A stretch of 64,000 nucleotides of DNA from an uncultured Methanomassiliicoccus sp. (GCA_905203995.1 CAJKXZ010000001.1:211096-275095), one strand, 5' to 3'; positions 34,878 through 44,588 are shown, counted from the first letter of the stretch. Notes: generated by a model from the letters alone, not told the origin. Translations and numbers: made by a program.

Positions 34878-37800
34878 ATGATAAAGCAGGTTCAGGCTGA
34901 ATACAACCCTCCAGAGCTTGAAAAAAAGATTCAGAAACTCTGGAAGGACAACGACACGTATGCTAAGACTAAAGAAATGCGTGCCGAGGGAGAGGACTAT
35001 TATTTCGTAGATGGTCCTCCTTATACCACTGGGTATATCCACCTCGGTACCGCTTGGAACAAGACGATTAAAGATTCGATTATTCGCTACAAAAGGATGT
35101 GCGGATATAACGTCCGCGATCAGCCTGGATTCGATATGCACGGGCTGCCCATCGAGGTTAAAGTCGAGCAGTCTATTGGCATTAAAAGCAAAAAAGAAAT
35201 TGAGAGCTTTGGTATTGATAATTTCATCTCTAAGTGTAAGGATTTTGCGTTAACACATCAAGAGATGATGACCGAGCAGTTCAAAGAACTCAGTATCTGG
35301 ATGGATTGGGATCGACCCTATCGTACCTTGGCTCCTGAATATATTGAAGCGGCTTGGTGGACACTAAAGAAAGCTAACGAAAAGAATTTGCTTTCTTCAG
35401 ACAACAGAGTTATCTCTTGGTGTCCTCGCTGTGAAACAGCACTGGCTGAAGCTGAAATTGAATATGCTGACGAGACCGACCCTTCCATCTATGTAAAGTT
35501 CCCTCTCAAAAATGAAGCGGGAGTCTCTTTACTGATCTGGACCACCACGCCGTGGACGCTGCCTGCCAACATGGGCGTTGCTGCGCATCCTGAACATGAA
35601 TATGCTAAAGTCCGATTCAAGAAAGAAGGCGCTGAAGACACCGTCATCATGATGAAATCACTGGTGGAATCGGTGGGTGCCGTCGGTGGCTGGGACGGTT
35701 ATGAAATTTTAGAGACCTATATGGGAGAAGACATCGAGGGTCTGGAATACATTCCTCCACTCTATGAGGAAATTGACGCTCAACGGAAAATTACCGGTGA
35801 ATGGGTGCACAAAGTCCTTCTTTCTGATACTGTCGAAGAAGACATGACCGGTTTGGTGCACATTGCTCCTGGCCATGGTCCGGAAGACTTTGAGATCGGT
35901 AAACGTTATGGCATCCCGCCTTTCTGTCCTGTCGACGGCAGCGGCCGCTTCATCCCTGAAGTCGGTGAACGCTATGGCGGTATGAAAGTAAAAGAAGCCA
36001 ATCCTCTGTTGATCGATAATTTACTTGACAAAGGTCTGATGTTCTTCTCCGGCAAAATTGACCACCGTTATGGTCACTGCTGGAGATGCCGCTCACCGAT
36101 CATTTACCGCAACACTAACCAATGGTATCTGCGGATCACCGAGGTCAAAGACAAAATGCTGGAAGAGATCGCTCGCGTGGACTGGGTTCCAGAATGGGCT
36201 GGTTCTTCTCGTGAATATGACTGGACCATGAACGCCCGTGACTGGTGCATTTCCCGTCAAAGATACTGGGGAATTCCTATACCAGTCTGGACATGTTCCT
36301 GCGGTAAGATGAAAGTTATCGGCTCAGCTGATGAGTTAAAAGGTGCAGCTGGCTATGAAGAAGGAATGGACCTTCACCGTCCTTGGATTGACAATGTGAC
36401 CTTGGATTGTGAATGCGGTGGCAAGATGAAAAGGGTCCCCGATGTTCTTGATGTCTGGTTTGATGCCGGTGTCGCCTCGTGGGCTGCCTTAGGCTGGCCT
36501 CGTAAAACTGAGGAGTTTGAAAGATGGTGGCCGGCCCGCTTCATCACTGAAGCTCATGACCAAACCCGTGGCTGGTTCTACTCACAATTAGGATCTTCTT
36601 GTGTTGCTTTTGAAAGAGCACCTTACGACCGTGTTCTGATGCACGGCTGGATGCTCGATGCTAAAGGACTGCCAATGTCTAAGAGCCGGGGCAATGTCGT
36701 AGAGCCCCATGAAGTGATCACCGAATACGGTGCTGACGCTCTTCGTTTCTACCTGCTGCGTGTTTCTTCTCCCTGGGAAGATGTATCTTTCCAGATGGAA
36801 GGCGTAAAGAATGCTAGAAAAACACTCAACATTCTCTGGAATGTAGCCAGTTTTGCTTCGACTTATATGGCTATTGACAGCTTCGATCCACAGGCGCAGA
36901 AAGTTGCTAAAAGCGCCTTACGTCCAGAAGATCTCTGGCTGATGTCCAGAACGGAAAAACTTAAGCTGGCAGTAACTGAAAACATCGACTCACTCGATAT
37001 CCACAAAGCCTGCCGGGCTCTGGAAGATTTCATACTGGGCGATCTTTCTCGTTGGTATGTACGTTTAATCAGGGATAGGATGTGGAGCGAGTCGACTGAT
37101 GAAGATAAGCTGGCTGCTTACAATACACTTTACGCTGCTTTGATGACTGTAGTCCGATTACTTTCGCCCTTCTGCCCGCACATCACTGAAGAAATCTACG
37201 CGGCCATGGATGGCAGCAAAGAGACAATCCACATGTTGGACTGGCCGACTGTTGACAACTCTTTCATCGATGACGATCTGGAACTTGCTATGGAACTGAT
37301 GCAGGAGCTCGTAGAGGACATTACTCGTGAGCGTCAGAAAAATAATGTCAAGCTGCGCTGGCCTTTACGCAGAATTGTCGTCAGGATCAATACGCCGGAA
37401 GTCAAAGATCTGATCAAAAGAATGGAGGATGTCCTACTCTCGCAGGCTAATGTCAAGGAGATTGAATATTCTACCAGTAACTGGGATGAATTGCAACTGG
37501 TGGTGAGCCCGGTGCCTAAACCGATTGGTCACACTTACAAACAGGCTTCAGCAAAAATCATTCCTGCCATTAAAGAAGGGGATGCCCGTGCCATTAAAGC
37601 CGGTACTGATATGGGAGCTTACCTGCTGGAAATCGACGGTGAGACTTACGAGATCACGGAGGAAATGGTTTCTTACAACTACGTGCCGCCTTCTGATGTG
37701 ATTGCCGTGCCTTTCAGCCGTGGTGACCTTTACATCGATTTCAATCTTGATGAAGATCTCAAACTGGAAGGCTATGCCCGTGAGGTAATCCGCCGTATCC

Positions 37801-38021
37801 AGCAGATGCGTAAAGATATGAAGCTTGATGTGGAGAGTTTTGTTTCAGCAGAGCTCAATGCCGGATCACTGGCGGAAGCTGTAACTGCCTGGAAAGAGCA
37901 CATCATGAAAGAAACCCGCTCGACAGCCTTGACGCTGGTGGAAGCACCTGCTGGTGACTATGCAGTGGAGTGGGACATCGAAGGAGAAAAAGTAACCATT
38001 GCTCTAACTCCTGCCAAATAA
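34878..38021 (+). CDS. ileS: Isoleucyl-tRNA synthetase
   Basis: Class I aminoacyl-tRNA synthetase of 1047 residues. The HIGH motif is YIHLGTA (about 54-60) and the KMSKS motif is LPMSKSRGN (about 597-605). The CP1 editing domain lies between, with TTTPWTLPAN. Zinc-like cysteine groups occur at WTCSCGKMK and CECGGKM. Length and the C-terminal domain fit the eukaryote/archaeal-type IleRS, which is the clade less sensitive to mupirocin. The ATG is preceded by GTGAACAGGCG. Confidence 0.96.
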   Translation: MIKQVQAEYNPPELEKKIQKLWKDNDTYAKTKEMRAEGEDYYFVDGPPYTTGYIHLGTAWNKTIKDSIIRYKRMCGYNVRDQPGFDMHGLPIEVKVEQSIGIKSKKEIESFGIDNFISKCKDFALTHQEMMTEQFKELSIWMDWDRPYRTLAPEYIEAAWWTLKKANEKNLLSSDNRVISWCPRCETALAEAEIEYADETDPSIYVKFPLKNEAGVSLLIWTTTPWTLPANMGVAAHPEHEYAKVRFKKEGAEDTVIMMKSLVESVGAVGGWDGYEILETYMGEDIEGLEYIPPLYEEIDAQRKITGEWVHKVLLSDTVEEDMTGLVHIAPGHGPEDFEIGKRYGIPPFCPVDGSGRFIPEVGERYGGMKVKEANPLLIDNLLDKGLMFFSGKIDHRYGHCWRCRSPIIYRNTNQWYLRITEVKDKMLEEIARVDWVPEWAGSSREYDWTMNARDWCISRQRYWGIPIPVWTCSCGKMKVIGSADELKGAAGYEEGMDLHRPWIDNVTLDCECGGKMKRVPDVLDVWFDAGVASWAALGWPRKTEEFERWWPARFITEAHDQTRGWFYSQLGSSCVAFERAPYDRVLMHGWMLDAKGLPMSKSRGNVVEPHEVITEYGADALRFYLLRVSSPWEDVSFQMEGVKNARKTLNILWNVASFASTYMAIDSFDPQAQKVAKSALRPEDLWLMSRTEKLKLAVTENIDSLDIHKACRALEDFILGDLSRWYVRLIRDRMWSESTDEDKLAAYNTLYAALMTVVRLLSPFCPHITEEIYAAMDGSKETIHMLDWPTVDNSFIDDDLELAMELMQELVEDITRERQKNNVKLRWPLRRIVVRINTPEVKDLIKRMEDVLLSQANVKEIEYSTSNWDELQLVVSPVPKPIGHTYKQASAKIIPAIKEGDARAIKAGTDMGAYLLEIDGETYEITEEMVSYNYVPPSDVIAVPFSRGDLYIDFNLDEDLKLEGYAREVIRRIQQMRKDMKLDVESFVSAELNAGSLAEAVTAWKEHIMKETRSTALTLVEAPAGDYAVEWDIEGEKVTIALTPAK

Positions 38022-38067
38022 ACGCTACCGAGGGAGCAATCCCTCTCTTAATTAATTTTTTTAGATT

Positions 38068-38160
38068 GGTGCGATTCTCTTAAAAATGTATGATTCTAGT
38101 TCGATTCTGGTGCGATTCTCTTAAAAATGTACGATTCTAGTTCGATTCTGGTGCGATTCT
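38068..38160. repeat. 41-bp tandem repeats (two copies plus partial)
   Basis: Unit 1 is 38068-38108 and unit 2 is 38109-38149; they differ at one base (GTATGATTCT versus GTACGATTCT). A third partial copy of 11 bases follows at 38150-38160. Each unit contains three GATTCT hexamers, so the array carries GATTCT about seven times. It lies between ileS and the ATPase gene, 74 bases before the latter. Confidence 0.9.
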
Positions 38161-38233
38161 TGTTTTAATATATAATTCTAATCGACATCCTTGATATAGG
38201 TTTATTGCCTTTTCATATCCGACATCTTGAAAA

Positions 38234-39691
38234 TTGGTGAAGATCTTGCTTACTGAAGACTTAATAGCGTTGGTTAAGGATATTCAAAAATACCAATGCG
38301 AATCACAAACCATTGAAGTGAAAACAGCCTCTAATGGTTGTCCAACTCATCTTTATGAGGTTCTTTCTGCTTTTTCAAACCAAGATGAAGGTGGCACAAT
38401 CATCTTTGGCTTGGATGAGTCTAATAATTTTCAGATAGCTGGAGTCTATGATATTCAAGATCTACAGCATAAGTTAATTGAACAATGTAAGCAAATGGAA
38501 CCCATAATTAGGCCGTTGTTTACTTTCTGTGAGTTAAATAACAAACGAATCGTATCAGCAGAGATCCCCGCCATTGATATCGCTCAGAGGCCCGCATATT
38601 ATAAAGGAAAGGGCAAGTTAAAAGGATCATATCTGCGATCTGGAGCTTCTAATGAATTAATGAGCGAATATGAAATATATACATATGATGCCTATCGACA
38701 AAACATTCATGATGATTTGAGAATAGTTCCCGACATTGGCATGGATGCCTTAGATGCCGAGAAGTTGAAAACATTCCTTGAAAAAGTTAAAGCCCAGACA
38801 GTTAATCTTAGGACTCTTAAGGATGAAGAGATTCTAGAGCTCCAAGGAGTTCTCAGAAATGGTGCAATAACTCTCGCAGGCCTCTTGGTTTTTGCTAAAT
38901 ACCCTCAAATGTATTTTCCTCAGTTGTGCGTTACGGCTGTAGTCATACCTGGTTTGGAAATGGGTGAAATTGGGGATGAAGGGGAGAGATTTCTAGCAAA
39001 TCAGCGGATAGTAGGAACGATCCCCGAAGTACTCGAAGAAACAGTGGGGTTCATAAAACGCAATCTGCGGGTAAAAACGATCATCCAAGATGGCAAAAGA
39101 AATGATAAGCTGGAGTATCCCATTATTGCTGTCAGGGAAGCTGTGTTAAATGCCTTAATGCACAGGGATTATAGTGCTTATTCAGAACGCACTCCGGTCC
39201 GGGTGGAAATCTACAACGATCGAATGGAAATAATCAATAATGGCGGCTTGTATGGAAGGGTCTCTATTGATGAATTGGGCAGAGTACGACCAGATACACG
39301 AAATCAAACTTTAGCAAATATTTTGGAAATCTTAGGAGAAACTGAAAATAGATATTCAGGCATCCCCACAATGCGTCGAGAATTGAGGTCGTATAATCTT
39401 CCTGAACCAGAATTTAAAAGCAAAGGCGGCATGTTTATTGTTATATTTAGAAACAATATGAATCAAGTATCAGAAGTAAAAATTGAGGACGATCTCATCA
39501 AAAAAATTCTCGAATATTGCTCAATTCCCCGTTCAAGAGATGAACTAACCGCGTTTACGGGATTGTCTAAAGCATACCTCCGACGATCGGTTTTAGCACC
39601 TCTGCTGGAACAGGGACTGCTGACAATGACTCTTCCCGATAAACCAAAGAGTACCTATCAAAAATATTATTCAACGAAAATCAAAAATTAA
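38234..39691 (+). CDS. AlbA_2-domain protein with HATPase-like and winged-helix regions
   Basis: Protein of 485 residues of the Schlafen-like/AlbA_2 transcriptional regulator group. The N-terminal AlbA_2 domain (about 10-130) holds ESQTIEVKTASNG and GGTIIFGLDE. A GHKL-type ATP-binding segment is at AVLNALMHRDYS (about 302-313), then VRVEIYNDRMEIINNGGLYG. The C-terminal SIPRSRDELTAFTGLSKAYLRR is a winged helix. These proteins are often horizontally transferred and associated with mobile or stress loci. Start may be the TTG at 38246, which has GGTGA upstream. Neighbouring 41-bp repeats may be its operator. Confidence 0.82.
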   Translation: MVKILLTEDLIALVKDIQKYQCESQTIEVKTASNGCPTHLYEVLSAFSNQDEGGTIIFGLDESNNFQIAGVYDIQDLQHKLIEQCKQMEPIIRPLFTFCELNNKRIVSAEIPAIDIAQRPAYYKGKGKLKGSYLRSGASNELMSEYEIYTYDAYRQNIHDDLRIVPDIGMDALDAEKLKTFLEKVKAQTVNLRTLKDEEILELQGVLRNGAITLAGLLVFAKYPQMYFPQLCVTAVVIPGLEMGEIGDEGERFLANQRIVGTIPEVLEETVGFIKRNLRVKTIIQDGKRNDKLEYPIIAVREAVLNALMHRDYSAYSERTPVRVEIYNDRMEIINNGGLYGRVSIDELGRVRPDTRNQTLANILEILGETENRYSGIPTMRRELRSYNLPEPEFKSKGGMFIVIFRNNMNQVSEVKIEDDLIKKILEYCSIPRSRDELTAFTGLSKAYLRRSVLAPLLEQGLLTMTLPDKPKSTYQKYYSTKIKN

Positions 39692-39753
39692 TCTTGTTGA
39701 TTAAAATTATCGAAGCCTCCAATCGGAGGCTGTTTGATAGAACTATTAGCAAA

Positions 39754-40893
39754 TTAAGCAGTTTTTACGACGATCAGTTCGTAGTCTCTGCTGCCTAAGC
39801 CGATCTTCTCGGCATGCTCTAAACAACTGCACCATTCTGATTCGGGAGTGTTGTTCGTGAAATGGTCATGACGATCAACAAAGTCTTGTTTCTGTATATT
39901 GTCTGTCAGTTGACTGTTGGGCAGCGGTTGAGCAGCAAGACAAGCATCTACGCAGGCTTGATCCAGTGCTAAGGGGTCAAAGGAAGCAAACATTCCGATG
40001 TCGGGAAGAATCGGTGCATCATTCTCGCAATGACAATCGCAATTGGGCGAGATATCGATTACGAGTGAAATATGAAACTGAGGACGACCGTCGACAACCG
40101 CTTTAGTATATTCTGCCATGCGGCAGTTTAATTCTTCCATTGCACTGGAGTTTTCAAAGGCGATAGCATCAAAATTGCAAGCTCCCAGACAGCGTCCACA
40201 GCCCACACAATTCTGGAGATTAATTCTCATCTTCTTACTCTTTTCATCAAACTGTAAACCATCATTGGCACATTCTTTTTGGCATAAGCGACAACCATGG
40301 CATTTTTCTTCATCGATTGTCGCCTGGCTGTTGCTGTGTTGCTCTGTTTTACCAGCGCGTGATCCACAGCCCATACCGATGTTTTTGATGGTGCCGCCGA
40401 AACCTGTCATTTCATGACCTTTGAAATGAGTTAGACTGATGAAAACATCTGCATCCATAATTGTCCGGCCGATTTTAGCTTCTTTGACATATTCGCCTCC
40501 GGCCACCGGCACAAGCAAGTCATCTGTACCTTTGAGGCCATCACCGATAATTATTGGACAGCCAGTGGATAAAGGTGTAAAACCATTCTCCCAGGCACAT
40601 TCTAGATGTTCTAAAGCATTTTTACGGCTGCCAGGATACATAGTATTGCAGTCAGTCAAGAATGGTTTTCCGCCCAGTTCTTTAACAACATCTACCACGG
40701 CTTTAGCATAATTGGGGCGCAGATAGGAAATGTTACCCAGTTCACCGAAATGCATTTTGATCGCTACGAATTTGCCAGCCATTTCAATCTGTTCAATTCC
40801 TGCGGTTTTTATCAGTTTTTTTAATTTAGCCGGCAGTCCGTCACCGAAGGCTGCTGTACGTAAGTCTGTAAAGTAAACTTTTGATTTTTCCAT
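39754..40893 (-). CDS. DUF362 Fe-S protein
   Basis: Protein of 379 residues. Residues 1-185 and 240-360 make up the DUF362 domain (HFGELGNISYLRP, FLTDCNTMYPGSRK, HFKGHEMTGFGGTIKNIGMGCG). Inserted between them are two 4Fe-4S motifs: CHGCRLCQKEC and CVGCGRCLGAC. This layout is common in anaerobes and probably acts in redox metabolism; the reaction is unknown. It is followed on the same strand by the aldo/keto reductase and 4Fe-4S genes, which likely form one redox group. Confidence 0.88.
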   Translation of the reverse strand: MEKSKVYFTDLRTAAFGDGLPAKLKKLIKTAGIEQIEMAGKFVAIKMHFGELGNISYLRPNYAKAVVDVVKELGGKPFLTDCNTMYPGSRKNALEHLECAWENGFTPLSTGCPIIIGDGLKGTDDLLVPVAGGEYVKEAKIGRTIMDADVFISLTHFKGHEMTGFGGTIKNIGMGCGSRAGKTEQHSNSQATIDEEKCHGCRLCQKECANDGLQFDEKSKKMRINLQNCVGCGRCLGACNFDAIAFENSSAMEELNCRMAEYTKAVVDGRPQFHISLVIDISPNCDCHCENDAPILPDIGMFASFDPLALDQACVDACLAAQPLPNSQLTDNIQKQDFVDRHDHFTNNTPESEWCSCLEHAEKIGLGSRDYELIVVKTA

Positions 40894-41048
40894 CTTAACC
40901 CCTCATGAATATGAATTCTGTAAAATTGCAGTATCCGCGTATTTAGTAAACATGCTGCCTGTTTGTAAGTGTTTTGGTAGTCAGCCTTATCACAACCACT
41001 ATAGTCCAATCTAATGCTCCAATGCCTGCCAATCTTTTAGGAAGCATT

Positions 41049-42206
41049 CTAAAAACTATTTTCTTTATGAAATTTCCCGGCTTTTTGCAGTTCAGCCACA
41101 ACATCTAATTTTTCTGGACATACTGCCTGACATTTGTTACATTTAGTACAGCGGTCTGCTGCATAATTTCTTCTTTCTAAGGGCAAATAGTAATTTGATT
41201 CAACATTTGCAATTAATCCTTGTTTCCGCTGCAACATGATCGTGTTGTAGCTGGTCAATATCTCCGAGATGTGGATATTTTCGGGACAAATCGCATTGCA
41301 CTTTCCGCACCCAGAGCAATTGATCGTTTTGTCCATTTTGATCGCTCTGACGATCTCTGGCAGTTCCGCGAGGGCTTCTGCACTAAGGGGCGTGAAGTTC
41401 TGCATATTGCGGATATTATCCTCCATCTGCTCTAAGCTGGACATTCCCGAAAGCACCATCATAACATCCTCAAGACCGGCGGCGAAACGGATTGCCCAGG
41501 AAGCCGGACTTAGACCTGGATAAATACGCTCCATTTCACTTCTGACTTCCTCAGGCACCTTTGCCAACAGGCCGCCTTTGACAGGCTGCATAACAATGAC
41601 CTTGCGCTCATGTTGACGAATGATCTCATAGCAGCGCTGGGACTGTACAAACTCACTGGTCCAGTCGAAATAATTGAGAGCTATCTGCACAAATTCAATC
41701 TCTGGATGTTCAGTAAGAATCCGGTCAAGCACTTCTGGTGTATCATGATAAGAAATACCTAGATGTTTAATGCGGCCTTCTTTCTGCAAGCGTTTAAGAA
41801 ATGCAAACTCATCACATTGTTTAATCTTTGTCTCATAATCTGTTTCACATACGCAGTGCAGGAGATAATAATCAAAATACTCCACACCGCACTTTGCCAG
41901 CTGCTCTTCAAAAATAGCTTGCGGCTGCCACGGTTCAGTGATTTGAAAAGCGGGAAGTTTATTGGCTAGAACAAATTGTTCGCGGGGATATCTTTTCACC
42001 AATGCTTCGCGGAGGGCAATTTCACTCTTACCGTTGTGGTAAACATAACTTGTGTCAAAATAGGTAAAACCGTTCTCTAAAAAGGTATCAACCATTCTGC
42101 AAGTTTCTTCAAGATCAATATCTTCAGCAGCAAGTATGTCGACATTCTCTCTTTTATGGATTAAGGGAAGGCGCATGCAGCCAAATCCTAATTTCTTCAT
42201 CTCCAT
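41049..42206 (-). CDS. Aldo/keto reductase with C-terminal 4Fe-4S domain
   Basis: Oxidoreductase of 385 residues. The AKR TIM barrel (1-280) shows GFGCMRLP, the catalytic FDTSYVYHNGKSE and HLGISYHD. After it, two 4Fe-4S motifs occur: CSGCGKCNAIC and CTKCNKCQAVC. Such fused reductases occur widely in gut clostridia and methanogens. Substrate is unknown. The stop is TAG, with TAA four codons later. Its neighbours are also Fe-S proteins. Confidence 0.9.
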   Translation of the reverse strand: MEMKKLGFGCMRLPLIHKRENVDILAAEDIDLEETCRMVDTFLENGFTYFDTSYVYHNGKSEIALREALVKRYPREQFVLANKLPAFQITEPWQPQAIFEEQLAKCGVEYFDYYLLHCVCETDYETKIKQCDEFAFLKRLQKEGRIKHLGISYHDTPEVLDRILTEHPEIEFVQIALNYFDWTSEFVQSQRCYEIIRQHERKVIVMQPVKGGLLAKVPEEVRSEMERIYPGLSPASWAIRFAAGLEDVMMVLSGMSSLEQMEDNIRNMQNFTPLSAEALAELPEIVRAIKMDKTINCSGCGKCNAICPENIHISEILTSYNTIMLQRKQGLIANVESNYYLPLERRNYAADRCTKCNKCQAVCPEKLDVVAELQKAGKFHKENSF

Positions 42207-42299
42207 AAGTTAATCCCCGTTCAGCATTTCACTAACATGTCGTTTTCTAGAGTTGGATGCTCCTCTTGTAACTGCTTGTTGATTATTGTTTTTTGTGTT

Positions 42300-42983
42300 C
42301 TAACAATGCAGACAGAAATTCTCATCAGTCTCTTTAATGGCTCCTTTAGTTGTGATGACCACTGTTTCCCGCGGCAGTGTTTTGCCACTTTTCTGCAGAG
42401 CTTCATCTACTGCTTTTTCCAATCCGCGGCAGCAGGGCACTTCCATTCTTACTACCATGATCTTGGTGATGTCGTTGTTTTTGATAATCTCTGCAAGTTT
42501 TTCACTGTAATCAACGTTATCCAGTTTAGGGCAGCCGATGAGCGTAATGCGTTTTTTGATGAATTGTTCGTGAAAATCAGCATAAGCAAAGGCTGTGCAA
42601 TCGGCGGCAATTAGCAATTCGGCATCCTTGAAGTAAGGTGCGGTTGTTGGAATCAGTTTGATCTTTACAGGCCATTGCTTTAACTGGCTGCCACCTTTTT
42701 CAATTAGCTCAGTGCTATTTTCACCGGGATGGGCGGCTAAATTCCGGTTCTGTAAATGCAGTTTAACCGCTTCTTCATCATATTCAGCAGCTTCCCGTTC
42801 TTCAAATGAAATAGCCTCCATCGGACATGCTGGTAAACAGTCCCCGAGGCTGTCACAATAATCATCTCGGATTAATTTTGCTTTATTATTAATTATTTTT
42901 ATCGCTCCTTCATGACAGGCTTCTGCACACGCTCCGCAGCCATTACATTTTTCCTCATCGATTTTAACAATTTTTCTCATCAT
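42300..42983 (-). CDS. 4Fe-4S protein next to a divergent Crp/Fnr gene
   Basis: Protein of 227 residues. The N-terminus holds CNGCGACAEAC followed by CDSLGDCLPAC, i.e. two Fe-S clusters, and the rest (about 90-227) is a domain with conserved DCTAFAYADFHEQF, GCPKLDN and VPCCRGLEKAV segments. ATG 42983 follows GGAGATGG, so I prefer it to the upstream start. The gene is divergent from the Crp/Fnr gene across a 14-bp palindrome and ends with a TAG with no near backup stop. It is probably regulated by that protein. Confidence 0.9.
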   Translation of the reverse strand: MMRKIVKIDEEKCNGCGACAEACHEGAIKIINNKAKLIRDDYCDSLGDCLPACPMEAISFEEREAAEYDEEAVKLHLQNRNLAAHPGENSTELIEKGGSQLKQWPVKIKLIPTTAPYFKDAELLIAADCTAFAYADFHEQFIKKRITLIGCPKLDNVDYSEKLAEIIKNNDITKIMVVRMEVPCCRGLEKAVDEALQKSGKTLPRETVVITTKGAIKETDENFCLHC

Positions 42984-43031
42984 TCTGCCATCTCCAAGGA
43001 GCAAAGCTAATTTAATGATTAAAACAATTAC

Positions 43032-43045
43032 GTTGTAATTACAAC
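43032..43045. promoter_or_regulatory. Perfect 14-bp palindrome, likely Crp/Fnr operator
   Basis: GTTGTAATTACAAC lies in the 74-base divergent region between the Fe-S gene and the Crp/Fnr gene, 13 bases before the latter's ATG. Its TTGTAA/TTACAA half-sites look like those bound by bacterial Crp/Fnr relatives, though with no spacer between them. Confidence 0.6.
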
Positions 43046-43057
43046 ATTGTGATCTTC

Positions 43058-43726
43058 ATGAAACAATATCTATCGATTCTTTCCAAAACTTCTCTCTTTG
43101 CCGGTCTTTCTGAAGAGGAACTTCTTTCTGTCTTAGATTGTCTGCAGGGCCGGGTGGCCAAATATGCCAAAGACGCTATGATTCTGCGTACCGGCGACCT
43201 TGTCTATGAGCTGGGCATCGTGCTCAGCGGCAAAGTTCACATTGTGCAAAAAGATTTTTGGAATAATGTCAACCTTCTCACGGAACTGCAAGCCGGGCAG
43301 CTTTTTGCTGAAGCATATGCTTGTTTAGCTACCACTAGATTGGGAGTGAGTGCGGTTGCCCTTGAACGTACAGCCGTGCTGTGGATAAATGTGCAGCGGA
43401 TGATGACCATGTGCGATTCCGCTTGTGAATTTCATACCCGTTTGATTCGCAACCTGCTGTGGGATCTTGCTGAAAAGAACCTGCTCTTAACTAGCAGGAT
43501 CGAACATACCTCTAAGCGCAGCATTAGAGAAAAATTACTCTCCTATCTTTCTGAGCAAGCACGCAAAGCTCATAGTCCTGAATTTATCATCCCCTTTAAC
43601 CGCCAGCAACTGGCTGATTATTTATCCGTGGACCGCAGTGCCTTATCCAATGAGTTATCCAAATTGAGGAAAGAAGGGATTATTGCGTTTGAGAAGAATA
43701 AATTCAAACTGAACGATCTTTCTTAA
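43058..43726 (+). CDS. Crp/Fnr-family transcriptional regulator
   Basis: Protein of 222 residues. The N-terminal cNMP-type beta-roll (about 8-120) has AKDAMILRTGDLVYELGIVLSGKVHIV, and the C-terminal HTH has RQQLADYLSVDRSALSNELSKLRKEGII. The Fnr-type N-terminal cysteine cluster for a 4Fe-4S is not visible, so the signal is unclear. This branch is typical of Clostridia. ATG 43058 with GTGATC upstream is preferred over GTG 43049. The adjacent palindrome suggests autoregulation and control of the Fe-S gene. Confidence 0.9.
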   Translation: MKQYLSILSKTSLFAGLSEEELLSVLDCLQGRVAKYAKDAMILRTGDLVYELGIVLSGKVHIVQKDFWNNVNLLTELQAGQLFAEAYACLATTRLGVSAVALERTAVLWINVQRMMTMCDSACEFHTRLIRNLLWDLAEKNLLLTSRIEHTSKRSIREKLLSYLSEQARKAHSPEFIIPFNRQQLADYLSVDRSALSNELSKLRKEGIIAFEKNKFKLNDLS

Positions 43727-43776
43727 AAAACGAGATGATGCATAAGTGTATAGCGCATTAGCGATATGCGTAAGTG

Positions 43777-44532
43777 ATGAAACCCACGCAAGAATGGTTA
43801 CAACTTCTGGACAAAAACCGTGAAAAACTGGCTTGTCCAACTCAGCTTAATGATTATTTTACTGCGCAGGAGATCATGGGCAAGAAACTGGATCTGCTTG
43901 ATTTCGGCATCGTCTCGATTCCTACTGGTCAGATTCTCGTCCGCGATCCCTTGTGTTACTTAGATTGTGAAGAGGAGCCCTATTTTGTGGAAGTCCCCAC
44001 CGGCGATTTTCATGTAATTGCCTGCGTGGTTATGGAAGATGATGAAGATTGTGCAAGGTATGCGGCAGTAAGAGTCCAGTTCACTAACAAAGAGGCTGTG
44101 AGGTTTGAAGAAGCCCTATTGGGTGATGAGGAATTGGCTGAATTGGAAGATGATGAATATTTCGGCTTCAATGTGGATGCCGGTCTTGCCTGTATCTGTG
44201 ATGTCGCGGTGAGAGATGCCTTTTGTAACTTCTGTGATGAATGGAGTGACGCTAACCCTGACGGTAACCTCTATGATGATTATCTAGCTGCCCTCTTTGC
44301 TAAAAGCTATCAGGACGCACCTCGAAATCAGCGGGAAGGCGGGGACTGGATTAATTGGCTGATTCCGGGAACAAATTACCACTTGCCGATTTTCCAAACG
44401 GGATTTGGCGATGGGGTCTATCCTGTCTATTTCGGCTACGATCAAGACGGAAAAGTTTGTCAGCTAGTTATCCAATTCATTGATATTGAATTGGCCTATG
44501 GTGAAACAGACGGACCGCTTGATGACGAATAA
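43777..44532 (+). CDS. DUF4241-domain protein
   Basis: Protein of 251 residues. Features of DUF4241 are visible: GIVSIPTGQILVRDPLCYL near the N-terminus, PTGDFHVIACVV, and the acidic middle, then NYHLPIFQTGFGDGVYPVYFGYDQDG at the C-terminus. DUF4241 genes occur in bacterial clusters of immunity-like proteins. It is immediately followed by a UUCG-type hairpin and then the TPR array, so it may belong to the same functional group. The start is ATG 43777, directly after the ribosome-site-like GTG. Confidence 0.82.
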   Translation: MKPTQEWLQLLDKNREKLACPTQLNDYFTAQEIMGKKLDLLDFGIVSIPTGQILVRDPLCYLDCEEEPYFVEVPTGDFHVIACVVMEDDEDCARYAAVRVQFTNKEAVRFEEALLGDEELAELEDDEYFGFNVDAGLACICDVAVRDAFCNFCDEWSDANPDGNLYDDYLAALFAKSYQDAPRNQREGGDWINWLIPGTNYHLPIFQTGFGDGVYPVYFGYDQDGKVCQLVIQFIDIELAYGETDGPLDDE

Positions 44533-44554
44533 TTACACCTTTTCGAAACAATCC

Positions 44555-44588
44555 GCGTTTGTTCGCAAACGCCAATTTCTTATTTTTA
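44555..44588 (+). terminator. UUCG-loop terminator hairpin
   Basis: GCGTTTG-TTCG-CAAACGC is a perfect 7-bp stem with a TTCG tetraloop, followed by CAATTTCTTATTTTT. It resembles a bacterial intrinsic terminator, located after the DUF4241 gene. Confidence 0.6.
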
